Positions 32,169-44,904 of a stretch of DNA of 64,000 nt are shown piece by piece. Below the pieces are notes generated by a model. The model saw nothing but the letters and a program-made list of their open reading frames with translations. It did no database searches and was not told where the DNA came from. Source of the DNA: Trematomus loennbergii. Its lineage: Eukaryota; Chordata; Actinopteri; Perciformes; Nototheniidae. Made by a program: the position numbers and the translations under genes. Positions within the stretch are counted from its first letter, which is position 1. The number at the start of each line of letters is the position of its first letter. The DNA lies in assembly GCA_012861695.1 (NCBI GenBank), contig JAAOOA010000152.1, positions 1 through 64,000 on the forward strand. Direction: 5' to 3'.

Positions 32169-32811
32169 CATTTTTGATTAAACTATGTTCTCTTAGAGTG
32201 GAGTATGTTTAAATGTTACTGAAGGTTAATGACCACCCTTTTCCAGTGTTTCCTGTTCCTCTGCAGGAAGGTGTCAGGAACAGGCTGGTGTAATACCGGA
32301 AGTGTCCACAGGGAGGCAGTACAGCACTGTGTCAGTGAGAGGAGTCTGCTGTCATCATCATGCTGCTGCTCTAAACACTGGAAGATGTAAACAAGTCATT
32401 TTGTGACTGACTTGCTTCAGGTAGAATTGTTCATCCTATGTCAAATGATCGCTTAATTGCAATTTTAGATAAATAATTCACTGATTGTATCCCAGCAGCT
32501 GGACTTTAATACAACATGTTGCTGTACCACTTCCTGAATGAGGGATTGTGTCTCTGGTATTATTGTGTTTTGTGATTTATTAATTTTTTCTTAAACAGAG
32601 CCTTAAAGTCTTATGATTATGTAGTTTGTGAACACCATAACATCACATCGTTTTTTTGTATTCTCTTTATCATATCAAATGTCATTATGATTGATCTTCA
32701 TTCATTTGCAGGGGATAACGGAAACAACGCAAACTTTTTTCAGTGTCAGTCCTTGTGAAAACATGTTATACTCTAACTCACAGGAGTCCTTGACAGTAAT
32801 CAGATTACTTT

Positions 32812-33300
32812 AAGGCGGAGCGACTGCGTAGCGGCGCTGCGCTCCGGAGTCTCATAAAGTTAGCGCGCGAGACTTGGAGCGGGCAGACGGAGCGAGGCGG
32901 CGGAGCGCGCGCTGCACAGAGAGGAGCGTCTCTGAGACATTCATATTTCATCTCCGGCTGACCACACACTGAAGCTGAGGTACAGAGAGTCAGCAGCTGT
33001 CGGGGGACACACCGGTAGACAGGCGCGAGGTGTGGATGCACGAGACCCGCGGACATGTCCACGCTGTTTCTCGTGTCTGATTCTGACAGAGCCCTTTGAT
33101 TTCCTCCTCAAAGAAAGAGGCACCACTCCCGAATTTCCCCACAAATCCAGGACCAAATGTCTCCCGGACACCCCCCGTGGATTGTAGCAGCCCCCCCGAT
33201 GCTGTGAGAGGCGTTCAGGTGCGGGACGGGAGTGGGACAATTACAGGTAAGAGACATGCACGCGACCCCGGCGCGAGGGTATTCTCTGTTAGGAGTTCCT
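32812..33300 (+). promoter_or_regulatory. CpG-rich island, candidate promoter and non-coding first exon of the next gene
   Basis: About 490 bp, strongly enriched in CpG (for example gcggagcgcgcgc), sitting in AT-rich surroundings about 650 bp beyond the last etv6 polyadenylation signal. A strong donor, ttacag|gtaaga, lies at 33246/33247, with a weaker one (gctgag|gtacag) near 32979. No conserved protein reading is present. A short reading frame starts at the ATG near 33054 and stops within 15 codons. I infer a CpG-island promoter firing rightward with a 5' UTR exon and a first intron running out through the rest of the window. The strand and the gene served are not established. Confidence 0.45.
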
Positions 33301-33737
33301 GAAAGAAACTCATTCCTTGCACGTGCTTTATTTCGCAGCGCATCAGTCTCCATCAGGAGGGAAACACCTGACAATTAGAGCAGATTTCCCTCTGTCACTC
33401 ACATTGACACAGCACACATATATTTTTCATTTTCATTCTATCATTTTGTTGTAACGGATTGTTATTAAAACAGTTGAACTTATTACATATAAATGCACTC
33501 TCTTCCACTGACAGACAGCTGCAGTCTCTGATGCTGTGCTGGTCTGCAGGTGATTTCAGACTTTACTTGATATCATTATTATAAATGTGCTAAGTTTCCC
33601 CTCTTAGAAACATTACCATCCATCATCCTGTGTGACACCAAAAGTATTTTAGTTCACAGTTTTTCAGTAAGACAACCAGTTAAATTGACTTTATTTCACC
33701 AAATCATGAAGTCCTCAGACTGTTTTAATGAAGTCCT

Positions 33738-34135
33738 TGGAGGCTAACAGTAAGATATTCACTGAAAGCCCGCACCTCCAGATTCACAAACAGTTTCTTC
33801 CCATGGGCCATTAGGACATTAAACACACAAAAATAACTCCCCATATCCCCACTGTGCAATAATCATGGTCTGTCTCTATGTATGTATACACTGTAATATT
33901 TATCATATATATTTTATCATAATTCTATTTTATTCATTTATTTATTTATTAATCCTGCTCATCTACATGACGATCCGAAGCTGTGTGCACTACTTGCTGG
34001 TCGTAACTGTCAGACCTTTTAATCTGTGTTTTAATATGTCTGTTTTTAAAGCACTCGCTGGAGCAGTAACTATAAATCTCGTTGTATTCTGTACAATAAC
34101 AATAAAAGCTTTTGAATTTGAATTTTGAATTTGAA
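33738..34135 (+). mobile_element. 3' fragment of a non-LTR retrotransposon
   Basis: A short + frame at about 33759-33818 reads KARTSRFTNSFFPWAIRTLN, the type of C-terminus found at the end of the reverse-transcriptase ORF of fish LINEs. It is followed by a 3' UTR that ends in a tandem tttgaatttgaa tail at 34110-34135. The 5' bulk of the element is absent, as usual for 5'-truncated LINE insertions. I cannot name the clade with certainty. Confidence 0.6.
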
Positions 34136-35689
34136 TAAACACCCACTGTGTGTGGTGTTTTGTATTCAAATATTTCTCTTTTGGTTAAACTCAGCAGAAG
34201 TACAGTGAGTAGCAGACTGCTGTCAGGAAGTGTTCTCCGGTAATATTCGACCTCTGAGAATGAACTCTGAGGACTGGTACTCTTCTTCGTCACAAAAAAA
34301 CAAGAGATGTAAAAAGATAAAAACTTCCCCTCTGATTTATTTTTCCCCTTATGTCTGGCCATAATCGTCTTCCATATAGTTTGCTTTTAAGATTAGCTAA
34401 AATGTTACAAAGACTTTAATTATTTTCCCATTATACAGAAAATAAGAAGATATTTAGTTCCCATTCATGTTGACATCATATTGACCGTGACTCAGGTTTT
34501 TACTTATAATGAATAATTGTACATTTGTACTGGATGAATGTGTGTGTGTGTGTGTGTGTGTGTTTAGATGTGACGGGTGTTTAGTGATTGTTCTGTGTGT
34601 TCCTGCCCGCTGCAGATTAAATTGAACTAAATACTGGCATAAATCATGTGTTCTCATTTTAAGATGTTTGTGTTGCGTGTCTTGTTTAATAAAGACTAGA
34701 AAGCTATACAAAACAAAGAATCACTTACACAGAGAACGGTGGCCCCTCAGACAAATCAAAATATAGTTTAGATCCATTTCTAAGTACGTAGTTTTCCATC
34801 TCTCGTAATTTATATTTTTATATGATATCCTGTGTATCCTCTCATGGGCCCTCAGACATATCTTGCGAACCTTTAGAGGACCGGAGTACTGTACATAAAA
34901 AGCTTAAAACCAAAAAAAGCTGGTTGTAATATCAGTCACTCAGGGATTTTTTCTGCATAATTAGAACCTTACATTTTTATGATTTAAGATCAGAACTGCT
35001 AATAACTTAAATATATTATGAAAGCAATTACGCATGCATGGAAATGATATATTATTGAATTAGGGTGAAGAGCGAGCGACAACCCTGCCAAACACACATT
35101 ACAACACGCACACACACACGCAAATTGTGTGACGTGGGTGCAATGTCACACAATTCATTATTGATATCGATAGGATTTTTATTATTTAGGACTCTTATTT
35201 TAAAACATTGCGCGCACTTTTGACCCCCTGAACATATATTAAAACTCACCAAACTTTGCACGCGCATCAGGACAGGACTTGATATATATATATATGTATG
35301 TATACAGATGAATGTAGAAAAAGTGTATACATAACAAGAAATAAAAAATATAGACATAGAAATATGAATAGAAGTAATGAATATAAACTTATATTTATAG
35401 AAATATGGTTTCAGTAGCTGAAAGTAGGCTGAATTATACATATTTACGACAAAAAATGAATAGAAAAATATTTATGGTTTAAAATCTAATATCATGTTTT
35501 TTTAAATAGCCTGTATAAAAAATATAAAAAAACGTACAGGAAGTCGGTCATTTTGAATTTCACCCTCCGTACTTCAGAGATCTTCTCCTCTGGATTTTAT
35601 CCGATCGACTCCAAATTCGGCGGGTAGCGTCTCAAGACATGGGGGATGAAAAGTTATCCAAATCGTAATTTTTCACCGCACAGTGTAGT

Positions 35690-36260
35690 CGTTATGTGGC
35701 GCCCATTTTCACGTTCGCTCGATGCTAGGCAATCCCTCGCCATGGAACATGATGATGTCATAACTCCAACTGACATACTCCGAACACCGCCAAACGTCAC
35801 ATGATGGTTAACACTGCGGCCCTGAACAGCTCTAAGTCAAATCTGAGGTTTCATCATGCAAACGCCTCCCTCGCCATAAAACATGATATTGTCGCAACTC
35901 AAAGGAAAATATTCCAAATGGCACCAGAGCTCAGAGGATGGTTAATGGTCACTTGTGAGTTTTCCTCAAAAGCCGTTGCCATGACAACGCATCCCTCGCC
36001 GTTAAACACGATATTGCTATAACTCCTAGGAAAATGGTCATAAACTGGTCAAACTTCACATATTTTCTAACGATGCAGATCTCAAGTAATCTAAGCCTAT
36101 TATGGGGTGTCATCATATGCCGTTGCCATGGCGACAGATCACTCGCCATCAAACACAATGTTTATGTTACTGCTGTACCTCCCATGTACATTGTCCGATC
36201 GGCCTGAAACTTCCCACGTTTGCTAACGGCCGAGTCCGGAAAGCATCTGCGCGACGTCGA
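35690..36260. repeat. Degenerate tandem repeat, about 120-150 bp period
   Basis: The motif ccctcgcc-at-aaacatgat followed by ataactcc recurs at about 35735, 35867, 35990 and 36133, each followed by a stretch on caaacttcaca or a similar phrase and by gccgttgccatgac. The copies differ a lot, so the array is old. It is probably part of a dispersed fish repeat; no protein frame is convincing. Confidence 0.6.
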
Positions 36261-36638
36261 CATGCGGACAACAGCGAACCTGCGCGGAGCGTCGAAGACC
36301 CGCTCATCGCTGCAGATTTAATTATAATTACTATTGCGATCATTTTTATCACTCTAACCTTGCAGCTGGTAAAGTAGGAGCTATGATTTAACTTTATACC
36401 GTATACTGCTGCTAGCTTGTGTTTTTATACATAATTTTAACCTATGATAATACATGATCATTTTTTTGTTGATTGTATTTGGTTTTATTAATCAGAATCT
36501 TCAAAGTAACTAAAGCTATGTAATAAATGTAGTTCCGTAATACGTGCCTCTGAATTGTAGTGGAGAAGTACAGCACTTTATTAAAGTACTTGTAAATGTA
36601 CTTAGGTTTTACTATACTACAACAGAGTAGGCAATTAC

Positions 36639-37145
36639 TAGAGATGGCAAATCCGGATCCTTTTACGGACTCAGGGAAGGGAGGAAACCGGGAGAGGGCA
36701 ATGAAATCGGGAGGGTTAGCAAGTATGCCCCATGAGTCTGCAGGAAGTGAAGGAAGTTCCCTTGATTCAGTGAGTCAGGATTTGCGAATCTGAGTCTGCT
36801 GTTGACTCGTGCATGATGAGTCTGGATCTCTGGATCTGCTACGGTTACGGCTCTGAGTCCGCCCGAGCCTGCAGGAAGTTTCACTGATCCGCGTCCCCTG
36901 AGCCAAACGATAACTTCTGGCAGCTCCTACTTGTTAAAGGTAGGCAGATGGACTGGGTACGTTGTAATGTGATTTACATGTTATAAGGAGAGTAGCGAGT
37001 GACGCAATTTATAGTTTACATTTGTACGTCACCAGGTGTAGGACTCAAAGGACTCGGGTTAATGGAGAGGGGAGACTCGTCATGACCAGCTCATTACTAG
37101 GATCCGGGTTAATGATCCGGATGAATCAGGACTCGCCCATCTCTA
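36639..37145. mobile_element. hAT-like MITE with perfect target duplication
   Basis: Left end TAGAGATGGCAAATCCGGAT, right end gactcgcccatctcta. The flanking 8-mers gcaattac at 36631-36638 and 37146-37153 are identical, so the boundaries are firm and the insertion is hAT-type. The interior has several ggatccg and gactc motifs and no transposase. Length 507 bp. Confidence 0.88.
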
Positions 37146-37589
37146 GCAATTACTACATGAGGTCACACGGCTCAGAACTGAAGCTTTAGTTCCTCCACCA
37201 TTCATGATCAGGCCAGACCTCCCCCCTCCAGCTGGGAGACCTGGTGCCGGCTGTCTGGCCAGCAGCGACGGTTCAGCCAATGTCACCTTTTCTCCCAAGG
37301 GTCACATGACCTTGCTCTCCGGCTGCCTCGCATTGATCTGCAGCGATGTCCTGAGGCATTTTGTTGTGTAGCATAGCAGGTACACAGATCTATTTAATAG
37401 ACATGCTGCACAGAATCTAATGTTTATTTAAAATGTGAATGTTAGAAATGAAGTTCAAACCTACAAAATACTCTGTACGGCCCTAATTCAACAGAATCTG
37501 AATCTATGAAAGTCACACACACATCCATCACACACACTCCACCAATAGAAACAAATATATAGATAGAATGGGAGGGATGAAACCCTCTT

Positions 37590-37725
37590 TAATGGTCACA
37601 CATGCAGAGCACACAGCACACACAGTGACATGTGTTCTCTGCTTTAACCCATCCTAGTACAGTACCAACAGAGTGGTCCAACATCAGTTTGTTGGACCAA
37701 CAGAGTGGTCCAACAAACTGGTTCC
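37590..37725. mobile_element. Retroposon fragment with a short tandem duplication
   Basis: gtgacatgtgttctctgctt followed by taacccatcctagtac is a phrase I recall from common fish SINE-like repeats. It is followed by two copies of accaacagagtggtccaaca at 37664 and 37696. No complete ends are visible. Confidence 0.4.
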
Positions 37726-38007
37726 ATACCATTCCCAAAAGAAACCCAGGCTCAAATACATTTAATACTTCTTTCACCAATGAGAGGAAACATTGCTCTA
37801 AACATTTGACATGGAGTTCTGCTTTCTTAGCAAATGCTTTGGAGGTCTACATTTCTTGCTGTCTCAGAATCCTCCTCTGCAGGGACACCCCAGTCTGTGT
37901 AGTACGTGATCACGCTGTACTGCACCCTCATCCACACTTCAGTCAGCTGAGATACTGATTGAATGCAGAGGGAAGGAAAGGAGAAGAGAGAACAGGAGAG
38001 AAACTGC

Positions 38008-38135
38008 ACTGAAAAAAGCATTAATACAAGTTGAAAAAAATAAATTAGGTTCAACTTACAACTAACATTAAACAGTTATGTGAAATCTGTTAACAACATA
38101 CATTTAATTAAAATCACAATTCAGTGTTTTCAGTG
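38008..38135. mobile_element. Palindromic MITE family, copy A
   Basis: Begins cactgaaaaaagcattaata, contains taggttcaacttacaactaa and gttatgtgaaatctgttaac, and ends in cagtgttttcagtg. It shares these blocks with 49103-49322, 52893-53081 and 45121-45250. No coding content. Confidence 0.7.
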
Positions 38136-41100
38136 TGGATAAAACATTGAGAGAGATTACCCCCCCCCCCCCCATTTTATCTCTCCAGCTTCTTCCTGTG
38201 TGTGGCCATGCGCCGTCACGGAGGATAAGTCCAGTCTCCAAAAGCCGCCGAACAAACACACCAACACACACTTCGCAGAAACATCTCTCTTCCGCACTCT
38301 CCCCCCCCCCCCCCCTCCTCTCACACCCATCCCCTCCCCTCCATATCATTTCGATGGCTGCCGGTTTGTGCAGAGCTGTGGGCCGTCAGTCTTTCATGAT
38401 TCGAGCCAAACCCATCTGGGACTCAATATCCCGTTTACCAGCTCTCAGCACTCTGAAAACCACAACAGAACTGAGCCCGGCAAAGTTCACAAGTCATTAC
38501 AGTTTGTTCAGGTGGCGCCAAGGTCGCAGGGTTCTCCGTTACTGCGTCTTCACACAGCACACTGTGCCTCTCACACACACACATGAATCATGATGTCATG
38601 TCATGCTTTGTCAGCACAACCCTCAAAACCAAACGCCATGCTGCTCCAAAGATCATCCACTGAGCTCAAGAAAAACAAGTGAAAAACAAATGTATTGATG
38701 TGCCGGATTGATTTCAAAATGTACTTAAGATAAGGTAAGATAAGATGGAGCTTCATTTATCCCTGTGGGGAAATGAAGGCGTTTATAGCAGCAACAGGTC
38801 AGAGTGAAAAACAGGATTCAAACAAAAATAGTTATGATTTAGGAAATCATTACCTGCATTTCACAAGAGAAGATACGCTTTATGATCCCACATTTTGGTT
38901 ACAGCAGGATGTTAAAACAAGACATTGCACATCATTTGAAAAATAAAGAAACATCAAATATAAACATCTCAGAATATAAAATAAAACAGAAATAAAAGGT
39001 TGACTTGAAAGATAAAATCTAACAGATCTGACAAATAAATGACAGCTCACACAATTTAATTAGATTTGAAATACGTTAAGTGTGCAAGGAATGGCATATT
39101 AAATTAAATATAAATGTAAAACGTACTTTGTGACGAAGAGTCCAGTTATAAATGATGAAATGAGAAACTATGGAGAGAGAGGTCTCTAAATGATACCTAC
39201 CGATTTCTTCATCTTACTGAGGCGATTGTCAGCTGCTGTTTTATATGATGAAGATCAATCTTTATTAATCCCAGATGGGAAATGCAGTTCTTCACTGTGC
39301 TGTAATTCTACAACTACACACAGGCCCGACACACACACTAAACAGCTCCTATAGACATGCACTAATAAGAGGTTAAAGACGTGTTACTGGGACACAGAGC
39401 ATCTTAAGAAAAGACTTTGCTAAGTCAACCTAAAACAAGTCATTCTCAGTAGCCTTTAGGCTTATGCAGCAACATGATGATAAGAGGGCTAGGCTAGCTT
39501 CTAAGCACGCTTTTCCTTTCACTGCCTGTGGCACTCAGCACAGAGCTTCTGCTTTTATACTGAAGACAGTATATAATAACATTCCCTCTAACAGCTCTGC
39601 ACTGAGGCTTTTAACAAGCACTATTCACAGTACAGGAGTTCAAAGTCAGTGTGGCAGAATATTTAGTTGGCTGTTCTGTGAGTATCTCTGGCACCACCCT
39701 CTCTGCCCAGCTCATCACAGACTGACACCATGCACGGTATCTGTTAGACCTTTTGAGCTCACATTGGAACATGGTTAACACAACGTAACATCACATCTGT
39801 GACATAAGTGTAACAACTCGGTTAGGTTGAGGAAAACAGCAGGGTTAGGAATGTAACAGTATGCAAGAAGTACCTACGTACGTGATGTAGTATGTCATTG
39901 ATTTTGTATTTACCTACAGGAGCAATTTGGAGGTAGTGATCTTGCCCAATGACTTTTAGACATGTTGACTGCAGGGGGAGGGATCGAACCACTGACCTTC
40001 TGATTGGTAGATCAGGAATCAACCCCTGAGCTATAGCGGCTTTCTTACGCTAGTATAGGTTTACGATAAGATCTGGACTAGTTTAAAACAGTATGTTTAC
40101 TTTTTATTAATTCATTAATTCATTAATTATTATTATTATTATTCCACAGATAGGGATGCAAAATAAGGAGCTTACAAACCTTACGTCTGTTAAGTAGCTA
40201 ATGTATGTAAATGAATACATGTCACATTGCACACAATAAGTTGGGTTCCCCGGGACACATACTGTGGTCCTAAGAGAGTCCTGGTTCTGTTTGAACCCTG
40301 ACCTCCTCCCAGTGCAGACCTGCTGTTCTTCACTCTCCACCCTCTGATCCTTACTTGACCCCCGTCAGTAGGGGCTGACTAAGGCTGCTCGCGGTGTCCC
40401 TGACACACTGACACAGGGAGCGGAGACTTTCAGAGGGACGCTCACCATGCTGCTGTATTCTGGATGAGTGGTGATTCAGAATCCCAAACAGAATCCCCTT
40501 ATTTGTCCGGCAACGGGACATTACATTATTACAACAGCAGTAAATATAGTGCAGATCAAATATAAAACATACCTTAGTAGCACACGTAATTGATAATACA
40601 AAAAAAAAAAAATAGCAGATAAGTACACCATGGCAAAAAAGTAGCAGTATGTGACCATATCAAATGAAATGAGGTAGTGTTGTAATGTGAGGTGCAGTGA
40701 TAAAACATCGCAAGGAGAGAGGGTTTTCTTTAAAAAGAAAAACAGGCATTTTATTTCTTAGCCTTCCACAAAAACATTATTTTACAGAAACTGTTTTCTC
40801 AACGAAATGCCTGGTGCTGCGTTCACCAGCAAGGGGAACAAATGCCCCTCCTCCCCTGTCTTCCCTGTCACATTTATAGTGGATTGCCCGCCTTCCCAAT
40901 TGAACCAATCAGGTCATCAGGTCATCACTCTGAAAAGGGGAGTGAAGAGTTAAACCAAAATTGTTTTCTACATCAAAACATTTCCTAAAGGCCTAAGTAA
41001 ATTCATCATTTTACTAACAAAACTATTGTACATTCCAAAACAACAAGATCTGCTCAAAACTGATAGTTTTGAAGTTAACTGACACACATAACATCACACC

Positions 41101-41375
41101 TGACCAATCACATCCAAGACTCCGCCTACTCATACAGCACATATAAGGAGCATTTTGGAGCACTGGCACAAGATGGCTTCCAGGTATGAACAAAGGAAAT
41201 TCATTTCTTGATTGACATTTGAAGAAGTTGAATTCATGTAATGTTTATCTTAGTGAATGTGTCACTAAATGCATCAATGTAGCTCTGTTTTTGGTCTATC
41301 AGGAACGAGCTATATTAGGCTTTGGCAACACAGATAACTCTTCCTCAATAGTATGGTTTCATAGGTGGTTTTTAG
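38136..41375. other. Non-coding, rich in retroposon tails
   Basis: No exon recognised. Poly-C runs occur at 38160-38173 and about 38301-38315. LINE or SINE tail-like phrases occur at about 38718-38775 (cttcatttatccctgtgggg), 39242-39290 (caatctttattaatcccaga) and 40478-40570. A possible TATA-box arrangement (catataagg at about 41139, then a short ATG frame MASRYEQRKF from 41173, which also contains a cag|gtatg donor) is too slight to call a gene. Confidence 0.45.
39890..40040 (-). mobile_element. tRNA-like SINE, minus strand
   Basis: Read on the minus strand: gccgctatagctcaggggtt (A box), then ggtggttcgatccctccc-type B box (+ strand ggatcgaacc at 39981), then cagtcaacatgtctaaaagt and cattgggcaagatcac. 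This combination is a familiar fish tRNA-like retroposon. The head does not fold as a normal tRNA, and no tRNA gene is claimed. Confidence 0.65.
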
Positions 41376-42186
41376 TAGAGATGTCCCGATCCGATCACGT
41401 GATCGGGGATCGGAGCCGATCACGTGATATTCAAAAGATCGGAATCGGAAGAAAAAAATCGGGGATCAGGAATTTTTTTTTTTTTTTTTTTTTTTATAAA
41501 ATATTTTTAGAATTTATTTAATGTTACAAAACAAAAATGACCATGTTCACGCCTTGAAGTCATCCTGAGGCCTTAGTTTTGGTTTAAAATTACACAACAT
41601 CATGTATGTGTTGCTTCTTTTGGGCTTGTTTTCATAGACCTGGTTGCTTATTTCTCTCAAATCTGGCAACAGAGTGGGCGCAGTGTCTAATAGTAGCAGT
41701 AAGCTAACAAGAGGCTACGTTCAGCTGGTGCCTCGGGAGTCGGGACAGAGAAAATGTCAGGAGTTTGGAAGTATTATAAAATTGAAAGCGAAGGCAGTGT
41801 AACAGCCAGATGCAATGTTTGCAAGGCGGAGGTTCCGCGTGGTGGAAAGAACAGAGCTACGTTCAACACGACCAATCTAATACAAACACAAACAACAACA
41901 CGACGAGTACACAGCGGCCACTTAGGTAACAGCACTGAAACAACCAACACTTTCAGAGACTTTTAAAAGGAAAGAGAAACTGCCCCAGAACAGTAAAAAG
42001 GCCAAAAAATAACAGCCAAGATAGCTGAATTCATCGCGTTGGATGACCTGCCGTTATCTGTTACCTTTTTTTTCTCTTAATGCATTGCATAAAGATCGGA
42101 TCGGGAAAAATCGGTATCGGCAGATTGTCAAAATCAAATGATCGGAATCGGATCGGGAGCAAAAAATGGTGATCGGGACATCCCTA
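41376..42186 (+). mobile_element. hAT element deletion derivative retaining a BED-finger remnant
   Basis: Termini TAGAGATGTCCCGATC and GATCGGGACATCCCTA are inverted repeats with one mismatch. The flanking 8-mers gtttttag (41368-41375 and 42187-42194) are identical. The element is 811 bp, with gatcggaatcgg repeats near both ends and a poly-T at 41470-41495. It is clearly non-autonomous: only an N-terminal piece of transposase-like coding sequence survives (41754-42066). Confidence 0.92.
41754..42066 (+). pseudogene. hAT transposase N-terminal remnant (BED zinc finger)
   Basis: From ATG at 41754 the + frame reads MSGVWKYYKIESEGSVTARC and then NVCKAEVPRGGKNRA, ending in TTNL. This is the BED zinc-finger pattern W-x-Y/F, C-x2-C and T-T-N-L; the expected His pair is degraded (IQTQTTTRRVH instead of an HLxxxH-type ending). 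The frame stops at 41964-41966. Farther on, around 42011-42064, another frame reads ITAKIAEFIALDDLPLSV, resembling the sequence that follows the finger in hAT transposases. The catalytic core is missing, so no active protein is expected. Confidence 0.8.
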
Positions 42187-43954
42187 GTTTTTAGTGTTTA
42201 TTGACAATAAGAAAAATATAAAATATTGAAAGAAAATGAATCCCTCACTCATCATACTCCTCACATAATAAACACTCAGCAGTTAATAAGTAAATGTAGA
42301 TGTTGGCCACTGGTACATCAGCATCATCCCTAACATGTAGGTTACATACAGCATGCATCAAATGAACATCACTGCACTGTGGGGACATAAGCAAATATTC
42401 TAGGGACGCTACATTTGTTATTCCAGTCATGTGATTTTTCAAGGGCAGATATTCAAACTGAAGCACAGGTGCACACTACACGACAGGACAACATATATGT
42501 AAGTAACAAATCAGCAAATCAGCAAACAGGAAGTGAAGGCTGCAGGAGGGATTAGTCTTATTGTAACATTGAAGCAAGTTATTCCTATACACTGTACAGT
42601 ATTTCATGACTGAGTACAGTATGATCAGATCATATGCACCTGTCAGCCTGTCAGGAGTCAGATGTGGGAACAGGCTCTGATGCACACAAAGGAATGACTT
42701 CACAGAGAATCATTCTGGTTCATTTGACATGGAGGTATAATATAAATATATTACGTTCTATCTGTGCTCGGCTGCTTTAATATAACAGCTTGTGATCACA
42801 GAACGGTGTCCTTTCTATATTCATGATGAGGGTTAAATATGAATCCGGTGTATGTTGGTTTTGTGGAAAACATAAAGATTGTGTTGTGTGTGTGTTTCCC
42901 TCTGGCAGTTTCAGCCCCACACACACACACACACACACAGTGAGCTGCACGCCTGGTTTGGCTCACTCTGCCCCCCCGGCTATTTGACCCGGGGGCTGTA
43001 ACCTAAAGACCTGATACTGGCAGCCTGTGGCTTTCAATCTGACCGCTCTCCCCCACTTATCTGGCAAATAAGCTCTTTTAATTGCTTACACACAGAGCCC
43101 TATCAGGCCATGTCGTGAGCGTGGAGATAAGGGTTACACACACTCGGGCATTAGTAACAGGATGAGAGGACCGCAGAAAAACAGAGCTGCGGGCTCCCAG
43201 GAGGACCAGGAGTCAGGAAATAGCTGTGGCCATCCTATTAATTTCAAACTCACAGAGCCGTCCCTGCAGCTCTGGGATCAGCCAGGCAGTTGTTCCCCAA
43301 ATCCAAGCTCATTGGAGTTATCTCCTTAAAATGCTAGTGTGCAGTGTACTGTGGTTCTCAATGAGCAGACTGGGAGTGTGTACAATCACACAGGTTGTTG
43401 TGCAAAGCTTAATTTTCATGCAGATAAAAGTAAAACTGTGAAGCATTCAGAATCCTTATGCTGTCCTTTCCGTGCTAACAATGACAACTGACAGATGTAC
43501 ACAGCAAGGACACACTAAATCACAAATTAGACAACAGGTGATTTAGAAAGGAATGTGTGTGGATTAAGTCATTCAGGCTTTTCCCAGACTCTGGCGACCT
43601 TCCTTTCCAAAGAGATGTGGGCTGTTGGAGGTTCATTGTGTATTGTTTTGACCCATGTGGCCCGCATGAAGAGCCAGTCAACACAGCGGCTGGTAAATGT
43701 CAGCTACAGTAGCTTCTAATGAGAGCGCAGAGAGGAGAGGCTGACACCAGCAGAGGCTGAGACGCTCATTTACATTCCGCCAGGCGACAGCTGGATATAT
43801 GAGGGAGAGAAGGAAACAGATTGGGAGGGGGCTGGAGAAAACCTGTTAGTATTGCAAACAATTCTCAGAAGCAGAAATGATGTCATTGGTTAAGTTGAAC
43901 CTCAGAGGGTGGAGCCTTTTTTCACAGCACAATTCAATATTTTTATATAAAAAT
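42187..43954. other. Non-coding, nothing definite
   Basis: AT-rich with a short CA run at 42918-42940 and no conserved frame or well-bounded element that I could define. Confidence 0.4.

Positions 43955-44904
<950 letters not shown>

Larger units (their letters stand above)
31776..32190 (+). other. etv6: etv6 3' UTR
   Basis: Non-coding sequence after the stop codon. Two canonical AATAAA hexamers lie at 31942-31947 and 32163-32168. The second is followed by a T/G-rich stretch, as expected of a cleavage region. The exact cleavage sites and the relative use of the two signals cannot be read from sequence; longer 3' UTRs are possible. Confidence 0.6.
33300..36638. other. Non-coding region right of the CpG island
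   Basis: No coding exon recognised. It holds a LINE 3' fragment (33738-34135), a short GT run at 34539-34563, AT-rich sequence and an imperfect repeat region at about 35690-36260 listed separately. A partial dispersed repeat with tattaaagtacttgtaaatg lies near 36570. Confidence 0.5.

Noticed and set aside
39890..40040. Functional tRNA genes at 39890-40040, 26091-26260 and 50920-50980
   Set aside because: Only A and B box-like motifs are kept. The acceptor and anticodon stems do not form, and SINE or transposon sequence continues directly after them.
41150..41210. A small gene starting at the ATG near 41173 behind a TATA-like box
   Set aside because: The frame closes after about a dozen codons unless a donor at cag|gtatg is used, and no partner exon could be found. 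It is kept only as a remark.
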